From Lewinellaceae bacterium (lineage in GTDB: Bacteria > Bacteroidota > Bacteroidia > Chitinophagales > Saprospiraceae): a DNA stretch of 64,000 nt. The translations under genes were made by a program, and so were the position numbers. The notes beneath the pieces are model-generated. The model was not told the origin of the DNA and searched no databases. It saw only the letters and a program-made list of their open reading frames with translations. Positions 49,601-57,777 of the stretch are shown here, piece by piece. The number at the start of each line of letters is the position of its first letter. Position 1 is the stretch's first letter. The stretch spans positions 1 to 64,000 of the forward strand of contig JADJWX010000012.1 of the NCBI GenBank assembly GCA_016716135.1. Reading direction: 5' to 3'.

Positions 49601-49787
49601 AATGCCGGAAAAACGAGAGCCGGACTTTGGAAAAATTGATCTCCCCCTCGATGCTTTGGTTGGTCCAGGTTTTTATCTGTTCGGCGATGGTACCGGGGAA
49701 AAGGATGGGCAGTAAAAACAGGAGCAGCAAGATGCTGGCAAAGGTGGCGCCGGTGTATTTGGCGATTTTCCAGAGGATTGTTTTCAT
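46692..49787 (-). CDS. AsmA-like protein (inner-membrane anchored bridge-type protein)
   Basis: The 1031-aa product starts MKTILWKIAKYTGATFASIL with one membrane anchor (FASILLLLFLLPILFPGTIA). It then has the AsmA N-terminal pattern: FSKVRLSFFRHFPTLTLTLF, FDFSLTGAAPF, FGIDLASVFSDSIEVKQFFV. The long beta-rich body ends with the AsmA C-terminal region (LRFRLGLPPLGILGIPMTIT, TSDNPEVTIRKGKEADELEE). AsmA-family proteins form long beta-groove structures implicated in phospholipid transfer to the outer membrane. The frame opens 11 codons earlier, but 49787 places the anchor at the N-terminus. It is divergent from the Rpn gene across a 200-bp AT-rich gap. Confidence 0.9.
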   Translation of the reverse strand: MKTILWKIAKYTGATFASILLLLFLLPILFPGTIAEQIKTWTNQSIEGEINFSKVRLSFFRHFPTLTLTLFDFSLTGAAPFANDTLIAGEALSFGIDLASVFSDSIEVKQFFVDNAFINVQVDEQGNANYNVYKGGNAETTADTSTARLNIERILINNSRLVYHDRSVPMLLKADGFRYEGRGDLASSQFDLQSHLQAEKFDFAFDNTTYIDRRNVQAELITGINTASLEFKFSKNNLLIGKLPVDFTGAMAILKDGYDIDLDVVSGTTDFGNIFSALPPEYDDWFAQTTFQGQSQIKIAMKGSYRAATGEAPDLSVRLWVHDGLIDHNKAPAPFRNFWVNSTISIPGLNPDSLSLAIDTLQFKLNGAPTSATFFLKGLDQPYIKADLNSNIDLTLLDRALGLPSYDLRGQLQLKASVDGYYRTGQNPDNFRPDTITLSIPRFSLEAGITDGYFKDAALPLAVEQVRGQIKTACSTGKWQDISLAISNFNAAIGSGQLAGNLTVQGLKKSKVQADLNANLRLEDLTRAIPLDSFALAGTLDVQLQAEGRLDAEKRQFPAAAGTLQLKNGRIQTPYYPRPIEQLNINATVDCKSGNYRDLKIQLEPVSFIFEEKPFALNAVLQNPDNLRYDITAKGTLDLGKIYKVFAVTGYDLTGLLQANLDLHGTQADAQAGRYQKLRNSGTLRVQNLELRSQDYPYPFFVPDGTLRFEQDKAWLKNAVFRYRQNVFTLNGYAENFIGHSLQGSVLKGKLSVACPRLVVDDFMVFAGAPEAAPAAPAAPGVVLLPTDMDLSLDAAVQKIIYGQTAFENFRGQLALQQGKLLLQQTQIGIAGATVRMEADYTPVNLRKAIFGFSLKADSFDVKRAYREVPMFREMAGSAEKAEGLVSLEYQLQGRLNDRMEPVYPSVKGQGVLKLEQVKVNGLKLFGAVSKATGRDSINNPELKAVVIKSAVANNIITIERTKMKVFGFRPRIEGQTSLDGRLNLRFRLGLPPLGILGIPMTITGTSDNPEVTIRKGKEADELEEEVDVEQ

Positions 49788-49989
49788 GTGCGGCGGTTGC
49801 ACGTTAGGAGGAACGACCAACGATCAAGCAAATGTAAATTTTGGAGGCAGTGGATGTGTGAAAAAGGATTAATTTTTTGAGCGCTTGTTTTAAAAACTTA
49901 AAGTTTGCAAACAATAATTTTTAAAAATATTTTGTTTTAAAAATAGCATACTTTACTTTCGGGCGTCGAAAATAACGAATCCCGGACCT

Positions 49990-51129
49990 ATGAAAAAACG
50001 CCCCTCCGCGCGCAAAAATGAAAAGGCGCATGATGCTGTTTTCAAGGCTTTTTTCAGCGATGCGAAAATTGCACAAAACTTCCTGTTGCACTATACGCCT
50101 GCAGCCGTCCACAAACAAATCGATTTTTCCGTCTTCCGAAAAATTGATACTGCTTTTGTCAGTGGGCGCTTCGGAATTGCCTTCAGCGATGTTTTATACG
50201 AGGCCCGACTGGCCAACGGCGGTGTTGCACGGCTGCTTTTTTTATTTGAACACAAAAGCTACATACCAACTTTTCCTGTTCATTTGCAATTGCTGGATTA
50301 TTTGTTGCAGATATGGGAAGATGATATAAAAAACGGGCGGCCACTTTCGGTAATCATTCCGATCGTCGTCTATCACGGTGAACGGGGGTGGGCGCAAAAA
50401 CCTTTCTGGGGTTACTTTTCGGACTTACCGGAAGACTGGCGTGTTTTTGTCCCAAATTTTCATTACTTGTTAACCGATTTGAGCCAAATACCGCAACAGG
50501 TAATTGAGGACAAAAAAGAAAGTGAATATTTAGTCAAGGTGCTTTTAGCCTTGAAATTTGCCCGGGATAAACGACGCATAAACGAAAACAAGCGAAAAAT
50601 CCTTACTTTTGAGGAGCCGTTTTTTAAAGACTCAAGAGAAGGTATTCTCATCCAAATATTAACCACTTACCTATTCAAGATTACGGATATGTCATCGGTA
50701 GAATATAAAGAACTGAAGAAAGATTCATCCAAGCCGCCGCAGCAGGTGATCGATTTTATTCATGAGATTTTTGGAGACGAAGTGCCAAGATTCATCAGAG
50801 AAGAGTGGGAAGAAGAAGCCAAACGGAAAGGTTTGAAAGAAGGATTAGAAGAAGGATTGGCGCAAGGTTTAAAACAGGGATTAGCGCAAGGCTTGGAGCA
50901 AGGCTTGGAGCAAGGCTTGGAACAAGGCTTGGAACAAGGCTTGGAGCAGGGCTTGGAACAAGGCTTGGAACAGGGCTTGGAACAGGGCCGAATGGAAACA
51001 ATGCACGCCATCACCCTTAAAACGCTCCAAAAATTTCCCGACTGGACCGACACCGAAGTGGCCGAGTTTGTAGGCGCTACCGTAAAGTTTGTGCAAAAAG
51101 CGCGCCTGGAAATGGCCAAAGATCAATAA
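49990..51129 (+). CDS. Rpn family recombination-promoting nuclease/putative transposase
   Basis: The 379-aa protein begins MKKRPSARKNEKAHDAVFKA, a typical Rpn/YhgA-like start (HDxxFKxxFSD). The PD-(D/E)XK-like core follows: DTAFVSGRFGIAFSDVLYEA (Asp), RLLFLFEHKSYIPTFPVHLQ (E-x-K) and YHGERGW. Rpn proteins of E. coli promote RecA-independent recombination and have DNase activity. Residues ~281-332 consist of 13 four-residue units of the GLxQ/GLxE type, mostly GLEQ. Upstream DNA (49860-49989) is very AT-rich, unlike the surroundings, suggesting acquisition. It lies 65 bp before the truncated mfd gene and may be linked to that gene's truncation (inference). Confidence 0.88.
   Translation: MKKRPSARKNEKAHDAVFKAFFSDAKIAQNFLLHYTPAAVHKQIDFSVFRKIDTAFVSGRFGIAFSDVLYEARLANGGVARLLFLFEHKSYIPTFPVHLQLLDYLLQIWEDDIKNGRPLSVIIPIVVYHGERGWAQKPFWGYFSDLPEDWRVFVPNFHYLLTDLSQIPQQVIEDKKESEYLVKVLLALKFARDKRRINENKRKILTFEEPFFKDSREGILIQILTTYLFKITDMSSVEYKELKKDSSKPPQQVIDFIHEIFGDEVPRFIREEWEEEAKRKGLKEGLEEGLAQGLKQGLAQGLEQGLEQGLEQGLEQGLEQGLEQGLEQGLEQGRMETMHAITLKTLQKFPDWTDTEVAEFVGATVKFVQKARLEMAKDQ
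50830..50985 (+). repeat. 12-bp tandem repeat (VNTR) coding for GLEQ units in the Rpn gene
   Basis: Thirteen 12-bp units, of which the last eight are near-identical GGCTTGGAGCAA variants (GAG/GAA and CAA/CAG alternate). Unit number can change without shifting the frame. The repeat codes for an amphipathic helix, GLKE GLEE GLAQ GLKQ GLAQ then GLEQ eight times. Confidence 0.9.
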
Positions 51130-51194
51130 CAACTTTACGCCTCGTCATTCGGCTCAACAAATACCCCGAAATTATTGCCTTGAGGCAAATTACC

Positions 51195-53627
51195 ATGTCC
51201 CAACCATCCACCGCATACCGCCCACCGGCCACCGTAACCTTCCACGGCAAGCCGCAACCAAGTTTTAACAAAAACTTCGACCTGCTCATTCGTACCCTGC
51301 ACGAACTCAGGGCAAGTGGCTACGAAATTTATATCTGCTCCGAAAATCCCAAACAGCTCAGTCGCCTGCAATCGATCTTCAAGGATTTGAAAGCTCAGAT
51401 CGAGTGGCACCCGGTGGAAACGGCGCTCTCCAGCGGCTTCATCGACGAAGACCTGAAAATCGCCTGCCTCACCGACCACCAGATTTTTCAGCGCTTTCAC
51501 GCCTACAAACTCCGCACGGGTTTCACGAAAGAACAGGCGCTCAACGTACGCCTCATCCGCGAACTCCAGCCCGGCGACTTCGTCACCCACATTGACCATG
51601 GCGTAGGCCGTTACTCGGGCCTGCAAAAGATCGAGATCGGCGGCCAACAGCAGGAGGCTGTGCGGCTGGTGTACAAAAACAACGACATCCTGTACGTCAG
51701 CATCCATTCGCTGCACAAAATTTCTCGCTACGTGGGCAAGGAAGGCGAGTCGCCCCAACTCTCCAAGATTGGCTCCGACGCCTGGAAACAACTTAAGGCC
51801 CGCACCAAAAAGAAAATCAAGGACATCGCGGCTGGCCTCATCAAACTCTACGCCAAGCGCCGCGCCGCACCCGGCCATGCCTTCCCACCCGACGGCTACC
51901 TGCAAAACGAACTTGAGGCCAGCTTCATGTACGAAGACACCCCCGACCAGGAAAAATCCACCCAGGACGTCAAAGCGGACATGGAAAAATCGTACCCCAT
52001 GGACCGGCTCATCTGCGGCGACGTGGGTTTCGGCAAAACCGAGGTCGCCATCCGGGCAGCCTTCAAAGCCGTGACCGACGGAAAACAGGTGGCCATATTG
52101 GTACCTACCACCATCCTTGCGCTTCAACACTGGCGCACCTTCACTGAGCGTCTGGCTGATTTTCCGGTGACGGTCGACTACGTCAACCGCTTCCGGTCCG
52201 CCAAAGAGAAAAAGGAAATTTTTCAAAAAACGGCCTCCGGCAAAATTGATATCATCATTGGCACGCACGCCCTGCTCAATAAGGACGTTAAGTTCAAAGA
52301 CCTGGGCTTGTTGGTAGTCGACGAGGAGCAAAAATTTGGCGTAGCCGCCAAAGAAAAACTGCGCGCACTGCAGGTCAACGTCGACACCCTGACCCTAACC
52401 GCCACGCCTATACCCCGCACCCTGCAATTCAGCCTCATGGCCGCACGCGACATGAGCATCCTGCGCACCGCGCCGCCCAACCGACAACCCATCCACACCG
52501 AGATCCGCGTGTTCGACGATGAACTGATCAAAGACGCCATCTACTACGAGGTGCACCGCGGCGGTCAGGTGTTTTTTGTGCACAACCGGGTAGCCGACCT
52601 GCCGAAAATGGTCGAGCTGTTGCGCCGCATCTGTCCCGATGTGGACATCGCCATGGCGCACGGCCAAATGGAATCCGACCGGCTGGAAAAAGTGCTCGTC
52701 GAGTTCATCGACCGCAAACACGACGTGCTGGTGTGCACCAACATCATCGAAACCGGACTCGACATCCCCAACGCCAACACCATCATCATCAACCGCGCCG
52801 ACATGTTCGGCCTCTCCGACCTGCACCAGTTGCGGGGCCGCGTGGGCCGCTCCAACGTGAAGGCATTTTGCTACCTCTTCGCGCCGCCCATGAGCGTGCT
52901 CACCCACGAGGCCCGCAAGCGCCTGCACACCATCGAGGAGTTCAGCGAACTGGGCTCGGGTTTCCAGGTGGCCATGCGCGACCTCGACATCCGCGGCGCG
53001 GGCAACCTGCTCGGCGCCGAGCAGTCGGGCTTTATCGCCGACATTGGTTACGATACCTACCAGAAAATCCTCGACGAGGCAATCCAGGAGCTCAAGGAGA
53101 CCGATTTCAAGGATTTGTTCAAAGACGAAATCGCAAAAAAGGGCAGCTACGTGCGCGACGTGACCATCGAAACCGATGTGGAAATGCTCATCCCCGACGA
53201 GTATGTTTCAAACACCAACGAACGCCTGAGCCTGTACACGCAATTGGACGAGATCGAAGACGAAGCCGGCATCGAGGCGTTTTCGAAAATGCTGGAAGAC
53301 CGCTTCGGCAAGTTACCCAAGCAGGTCAATTTCCTGTTCGAGGCACTGCGCCTGCGCTGGCTGTGTAAAAAACTGGGTTTTGAGCGATTGATCCTCAAAG
53401 GCGGCAAATTGCGCTGCTACTTCGTAGGTGACCCGCAGTCCTCGTTTTACGAAACCGAACATTTCAACAAGATTATCCAGTTTGTCGGTGAGAAAGGCCG
53501 CATCATGGGTTTTCACCTGAAGCAGACGAATCAGAATTTGATTTTTGTGCAGGATGAAGTCCGCAGTTTGAAGCAGGTGATGCGGACGCTGGAGGTGTTG
53601 TTGGGGGTGGTGGAGAAAAATGCCTAA
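51195..53627 (+). CDS. mfd: Transcription-repair coupling factor Mfd, N-terminal third missing
   Basis: Mfd removes stalled RNA polymerase from DNA damage and recruits UvrA. The 810-aa product (or 815 from a TTG at 51180) starts only in the middle of the family: FHGKPQPSFNKNFDLL lies just before the RNA-polymerase-interacting domain (QPGDFVTHIDHGVGRYSGLQ). The SF2 translocase follows intact: Walker A ICGDVGFGKTEVAIRAA, LVVDEEQKFGV (DEEQ box), TLTATPIPRTLQFSL, and the TRG-type end with GDPQSSFYETEHF. Roughly 300 residues are absent, covering the UvrB-homology domains that bind UvrA. Upstream sequence is the Rpn gene, with no N-terminal mfd piece in the window. The last codons, EKNA, differ from the duplicated end at 58007 (EKQDIPN). 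It may be a decayed gene or a polymerase-displacing remnant. Confidence 0.9.
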   Translation: MSQPSTAYRPPATVTFHGKPQPSFNKNFDLLIRTLHELRASGYEIYICSENPKQLSRLQSIFKDLKAQIEWHPVETALSSGFIDEDLKIACLTDHQIFQRFHAYKLRTGFTKEQALNVRLIRELQPGDFVTHIDHGVGRYSGLQKIEIGGQQQEAVRLVYKNNDILYVSIHSLHKISRYVGKEGESPQLSKIGSDAWKQLKARTKKKIKDIAAGLIKLYAKRRAAPGHAFPPDGYLQNELEASFMYEDTPDQEKSTQDVKADMEKSYPMDRLICGDVGFGKTEVAIRAAFKAVTDGKQVAILVPTTILALQHWRTFTERLADFPVTVDYVNRFRSAKEKKEIFQKTASGKIDIIIGTHALLNKDVKFKDLGLLVVDEEQKFGVAAKEKLRALQVNVDTLTLTATPIPRTLQFSLMAARDMSILRTAPPNRQPIHTEIRVFDDELIKDAIYYEVHRGGQVFFVHNRVADLPKMVELLRRICPDVDIAMAHGQMESDRLEKVLVEFIDRKHDVLVCTNIIETGLDIPNANTIIINRADMFGLSDLHQLRGRVGRSNVKAFCYLFAPPMSVLTHEARKRLHTIEEFSELGSGFQVAMRDLDIRGAGNLLGAEQSGFIADIGYDTYQKILDEAIQELKETDFKDLFKDEIAKKGSYVRDVTIETDVEMLIPDEYVSNTNERLSLYTQLDEIEDEAGIEAFSKMLEDRFGKLPKQVNFLFEALRLRWLCKKLGFERLILKGGKLRCYFVGDPQSSFYETEHFNKIIQFVGEKGRIMGFHLKQTNQNLIFVQDEVRSLKQVMRTLEVLLGVVEKNA
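53389..53618 (+). repeat. Direct repeat, left copy (3' end of mfd)
   Basis: 230 bp of the mfd 3' end reappear at 57778-58007 in the same orientation with 7 mismatches. All mismatches fall in one ~50-bp stretch (53426-53470); the last ~145 bp are identical. The two copies enclose the TIR-STAND segment (53619-57777). Confidence 0.95.
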
Positions 53628-53655
53628 TTTTGACTGGCCAACGAATCCGGTAGTT

Positions 53656-53904
53656 ATGAAGAATCATTTTTTAACCGTAAACCGCAACGTACTTTCCGTT
53701 GGGACACTTGGAGAAGAAGATATCCTGGAAGAAACCCGTTATTGGCGCTCCCGGCCGCCAATTGAACGCCTGATCGCCCTGGAATTACTGCGGATGCGAT
53801 TGTCCAATTATGATAGCACTACCACCCGACTTCAAAGAGTTTTTACGGTTACTGAACGCTGGCACAATGACTTGAACGATCTGAAGCATTTACCTGAAGA
53901 GTAG
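53656..53904 (+). CDS. Small conserved protein, probable partner of a nucleotidyltransferase
   Basis: The 82-aa product reads MKNHFLTVNRNVLSVGTLGE, EETRYWRSRPPIERLIALEL and ATTRLQRVF-like TTTRLQRVFTVTERW. Short proteins with a Y-W-x-S/R-P-x-x-R-L-x-A-L-E-x-L-R plan and a C-terminal RLQRV motif occur next to MNT- or AbiEii-type nucleotidyltransferases in Bacteroidota and cyanobacteria. A decayed MNT gene lies at the other end of this accessory segment. The frame opens 12 codons earlier inside the mfd end, but the ATG at 53656 fits the small-protein start. Function unknown. Confidence 0.6.
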   Translation: MKNHFLTVNRNVLSVGTLGEEDILEETRYWRSRPPIERLIALELLRMRLSNYDSTTTRLQRVFTVTERWHNDLNDLKHLPEE

Positions 53905-54000
53905 GGTTTTAGGTTATGATAACTGGTAATGTAAGTGCTGCCAATTGGTTGGGTGATAGGGTAAGGGGGGGGATGTCTGTGTTTACTGGATTTCCCTTGA

Positions 54001-57000
54001 TTACTCCGACTCTTCCATTTCTTCATCAGAGAGTTTCCATTCTTGCCATTCATTCCGATCGACGATATCTTCGATTACCTTTTTGAAAATCGCATCGCCT
54101 GCAAAGGGATTTGTCTGCAAAAAACGGTGCATTTCCCCTGCGCGTTGTCGGGCTAAGTCGCGCTGAAAAGGATTGGAAAGGGCTTTCAGGATATGATAAT
54201 TAAATCCGGGATTGGCGATTTCTGTGTGCCAGTTGTCCAGTATTTCCTGGCAGGCTTGTATAACAAACGCAGTATCGGGCGGGTAATGCCCCATGCAAAT
54301 AACAGCGTCCCGGCGATTTACAAAATTCCAATTTTTGGCTTTGTTACTGGTGTAAGCGACCCAAGAGGGTGTTTTTAAAAGTGTACCTCTAATCATCAGG
54401 AAGTATAACCTCTTGTTATTTCTGTTTTTAAAAATTGTTGCCACGATTCGATTCGTCTTCGGGCTGGTTTCCAGTATTTTCAAAGCGCGGCGTAACACAG
54501 CTCCGTCTTCTTTTTCCCAGTTTTCTAGAATTTTTTCTGCAAAAGGAGCGGCTACTTGACCAAGTATCTCTAGGCACCGGCATTGGACTTCTTTTTCTCG
54601 AACACCATTTTCGAGCAGGTTTTCCGCCCAAACGACAGCCGATTTCGGGTTGTGGTCTTTCAAAATCTCCAGGCACCGGCATTGGACTTCTTTTTCTCGA
54701 ACCCCATTTTCGAGCAGGTTTTCTGCCCAAACGACAGCCGATTTCGGGTTGTAGTCTTTCAAAATCTCCAGGCTCCGGCATTGGACTTCATAAGCTGATT
54801 CACCATTTTCGAGCAAGTTTTCCGCCCAAACGACAGCCGATTTCGGGCTGTGGTCTTTCAAAATCTCCAGGCTCCGGCATTGGACTTCATAAGCTGATTC
54901 ACCATTTTCGAGCAGGTTTTCCGCCCAAGCGACAGCCGATTTCGGGCTGTGGTCTTTCAAAATTTCAGGCTCTGGCATTGGACTTCTTTTCTCGAACCCC
55001 ATCTTCGAGCAGGTTTTCCCGCCCAAACGACAGCCGATTTCGGGCTGTGGTCTTTCAAAATCTCCAGGCACCGGCATTGGACTTCTTTTTCTCGAACCCC
55101 ATCTTCGAGCAGGTTTTCCGCCCAAACGACAGCCGATTTCGGGCTGTGGTCTTTCAAAATCTCCAAACTCCGGCATTGGATATGATGATCTGATTCACCA
55201 TTTTCGAGCAGGTTTTCGCCTGTTCAACGGCTTCCAATCCGTTGTAAGAATTTAGAAAAGATAATTGATATTCTACAATTTCAATTAAACCAGAAGTCTT
55301 ATATGCCTGCAAACGCTCCCGCAAATGCGCTCCTTTGTACCTGCTTTTTGCCCAATGAACGATTCGTCGAGATAGAAAAACATTTCCCGGTGCGATTTCA
55401 AGGAAGCGGGGAATCAAGGACTCGACTATGGCATCGGTCATAAAAGGTAAACGAACATTGTCAAAAAAAGCAGTCTGCATATAGGCGTGATGGCCGTTTC
55501 CTTTTTCAAGCAAAGAATTAAAATATTGCTCCTTTTCAGACTCATTCAGCCAATCGGGTTTTTGCTGGCAGGAAAAGTAATACAATCTTGAGGTTGTATA
55601 ACTATCCGCGTGTTGAATCAAGTATTTGCACAAATCAGGCAAGTCCTGCGGGTGGAAAAGGGAGACTATTTCCTCGTTTTGTTCTTGTTCTGCCAATTGA
55701 AAAATAGTCTCGTAGAAGTCGTCTTTTTTAAATGCCAATTTATTTGGGGTCTTTTTGTATTTGTCCTCTTCATACTCATATTGTGACAGGTAATGCGCCG
55801 CGATGTCCCACTGCTCTACGGGTCTGTGTTCTAAATAAGCAGGCCCTGCGCTGTCAGTTTTGCCCAAACGGGTAATCCCCAAAAAAGCCTGTACACTGAT
55901 GGCAATTCTCAAGTGATAGAACAGCAAAGCATACCCCACTAAAGAAACTGCCAATCCGTGGGTGCGGGGCGATTCGGCAAGTCGCAGGATATCGGATTTG
56001 ACGATTTCGTAAAAATAGACTTCATAATTACTGCCGGAGGCGAAGAGCTGCTGTCGTGCGTTGCGCTGCAAGTCGCGCAGGCGCAAGGCTACAAACAGGA
56101 AGTGGAAGGGTTTGTCGAACGCGGCGGGGTGGGGAAGTTTTGACAAGAATGCATCTTCGCCAGAATGGCTGAATTTCGAGGCAAATTTTTCATACAAAGC
56201 CGCCATGTCAGCCTCGCCATGCGTGTCCGTGTCGAGCCTGAAAAGGCAACCTGGGTCTTTTTTTTCAATGGCATTGGGTTGCCGGGCGGTAATCAGGAAC
56301 TTGATGTTGGGGTATTTTTTGCTGCATTGGGTGAGACATTTGTTCAGGGCTTTCGCATCGACGAACTTGCCCCAGTCGTCCAAGACGACCACGTGTTTGT
56401 AGCCAACTGTGTCAAAATGCCCGAAAGGGTCATCCGTTTCAATCAGGTATTCTTGTTCCTCTGCGTCAAGCCACCACACTTGCACATCCGGCACAAGCCT
56501 GCGAGCCACTTCCCGCGCAAGTGTCGTTTTTCCCATGCCGCCTGTGCCACAAATGATACCTGCGACAAGCGCCTGTGGATTGTCCAATCGCTCCTGCACC
56601 CGGCTCAATAAATCGGACATCAAGTGTACCTCGGCATAGTAGTCGTTGGTAATGCCCCACCACTGCGCGATAGGTAGCGCGCCGAAGAAGTCTTCGGGTT
56701 TGAAGGATTTTTGTCGCTCGGCTTCCAAAAAGCCGGGGCTTACCCGCCTGAAAGGCGTAGCTGGTGGTATTTTTTTCTCAATGACGGCAAGTACTTTCCG
56801 TAAAGCGGCATCCCATTCGTTAGGGCGGATTTCGTAGTGTTGCTGCTCAGGCAACGACTTTAATGGTTCCGGGAGGATTTCAGGTTCTGGTATTTTTGCT
56901 CCCTGAAGGAGCAATGGAATGACCAGTGTGTGTGCTTGGGAAAGCCCGGTTGCTACTTCCCGTCGAACCCAATCTTCCGGGTTGCTCAAACGTCGCTCGC

Positions 57001-57232
57001 CGGATTTTTTGTCTTGCGCGAAAAGCCATTTAGGGCCAATCAGGACGCACATCACTTTGGCGGACTGGGCGGCCTCCTGGAGTTCGCTTGGCCAATGGTC
57101 GCCAGGTTGAATTTCTCGCGTATCCAAAAATGCACAACCCTCTCCCAACCTTTGTTCGAGGGCGAGTTTGAGCAAGTTAGCTTCGGTTTGGCTGTCTTCG
57201 CGACGGTAACTAATGAAGATTTCCGGCATCAT
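54001..57232 (-). CDS. TIR-STAND (NLR-like) defence-type protein with C-terminal repeats, several frameshifts
   Basis: Corrected length ~1077 aa. Residues ~3-150: TIR domain (PEIFISYRREDSQTEANLLK, FLDTREIQPGDHWPSELQEA, CVLIGPKWL, NPEDWVRREVATGL). Residues ~205-330: NB-ARC-like STAND ATPase, P-loop GTGGMGKTTLA at ~229, Walker B HVVVLDDWGKF, sensor KFLITARQP. A helical region follows, then six 33-residue repeats (AENLLENGVREKEVQCRCLE ..) and a ~180-residue C-terminal part (LGQVAAPFAEKILENWEKED to EWKLSDEEMEESE). In bacterial NLR-like systems the repeats sense a phage product and the TIR degrades NAD+. Four one-base indels break the frame in the repeats: near 55217 (lost G), 55018 (extra G), ~54990 (lost A) and ~54964 (lost G). 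Their net of -2 restores the final frame exactly. As written, the first frame ends at 55154. Confidence 0.8.
54612..55215 (-). repeat. 99-bp tandem repeats in the sensor part of the TIR-STAND gene
   Basis: Repeat phase marks (CGAGCA of the LLEN codons) lie at 54612, 54711, 54810, 54909, 55006, 55106 and 55205. Units are 99 bp except 97 and 100 where indels occurred. Each codes for 33 residues (WAENLLENG..., VQCRCLEILKD, PKSAVV), a HEAT/ARM-like helical pair. Copies are nearly identical in DNA, indicating recent expansion. Confidence 0.9.
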
Positions 57233-57301
57233 TGGGAAAGAGGAAAAGTCTGCCAGAAAGCAGGAAATAAGCAGCTGGCCGGACAAAAATAACGGATTTT
57301 G

Positions 57302-57400
57302 TTAAAGCAGAAAAACAAAGAGTTGGTACTCGTGCATGACCAAGTGCGAGGGTTAAAGATGGCGAAGGGGATGCTGGAAACGCTGCTCGGGATGGTGTCA
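57302..57400 (+). pseudogene. Divergent remnant of an mfd 3' end
   Basis: The plus strand reads LKQKNKELVLVHDQVRGL and KMAKGMLETLLGMV, aligning without gaps to LKQTNQNLIFVQDEVRSL and KQVMRTLEVLLGVV at the end of the Mfd protein in this window (17 of 32 residues identical by eye). Stop codons flank it, so it is not expressed as a protein. It is too different to be a copy of the local mfd, so it probably came in from another species together with the neighbouring TIR-STAND gene. Confidence 0.65.
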
Positions 57401-57406
57401 GATTGT

Positions 57407-57731
57407 TCACAAGGCAATCTGTCCTCTTGCATATAGCGGTATTTTCGAAGCTTCGACAATATTCTTAAAATACGGGTTTTTCAAGGTTTGGCTTTCACTA
57501 GATCTATCTTCCGTTAAAACAGGTTCGATAATGCATCCCGGAAATCAAAAAAATCATCTGCATAGTCAGCCTCATCCACGTTTGCGAAGGTGACCAAAAA
57601 TCGAGATCGCTTTCAGGATTAAAACGGTCCGTCAGTGCTGATCCAAAAAGAAATAAGGCACTGACATTATGTTTTTCGCATAATACGTAAAGCGGTTCTG
57701 TCAGACGAGAAATGAAATTTGGAAGCGCCAT
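57407..57731 (-). pseudogene. MNT-type nucleotidyltransferase, decayed
   Basis: From the ATG at 57731: MALPNFISRLTEPLYVLCEK, ALFLFGSALTDRFNPESDLD F, with the GSxxx..SDxDF signature of minimal nucleotidyltransferases (antitoxin of HEPN-MNT pairs or AbiE-like). One base is then missing in a T-run near 57597, after which the other frame gives VTFANVDEADYADDFFDFRD. A second break near 57520 leads to VLTEDRSSESQTLKNPYFKN and IVEASKIPLYARGQIAL with a stop at 57407. The NPYF..I.......YA end is typical of the family. Two breaks make it a pseudogene or a twice-misread gene. No HEPN gene is adjacent. Confidence 0.7.
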
Positions 57732-57777
57732 TTAGAAGTGCTTTTTTGCAAAAATAAAGATTTACTGCCAACACCTC

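Noticed and set aside
50760..51132. Open frames opposite the GLEQ repeat (poly PCSK-type peptides)
   Set aside because: Antisense reading of the 12-bp VNTR; no independent coding evidence.
54435..55193. Long open frame on the plus strand opposite the TIR-STAND repeats
   Set aside because: It is produced by the 99-bp periodicity of the repeats on the minus strand; no start context or homology.
57210..57459. Minus-strand frames between the TIR gene start and the MNT remnant
   Set aside because: They have no family features, and the plus strand there encodes a recognisable mfd end remnant.
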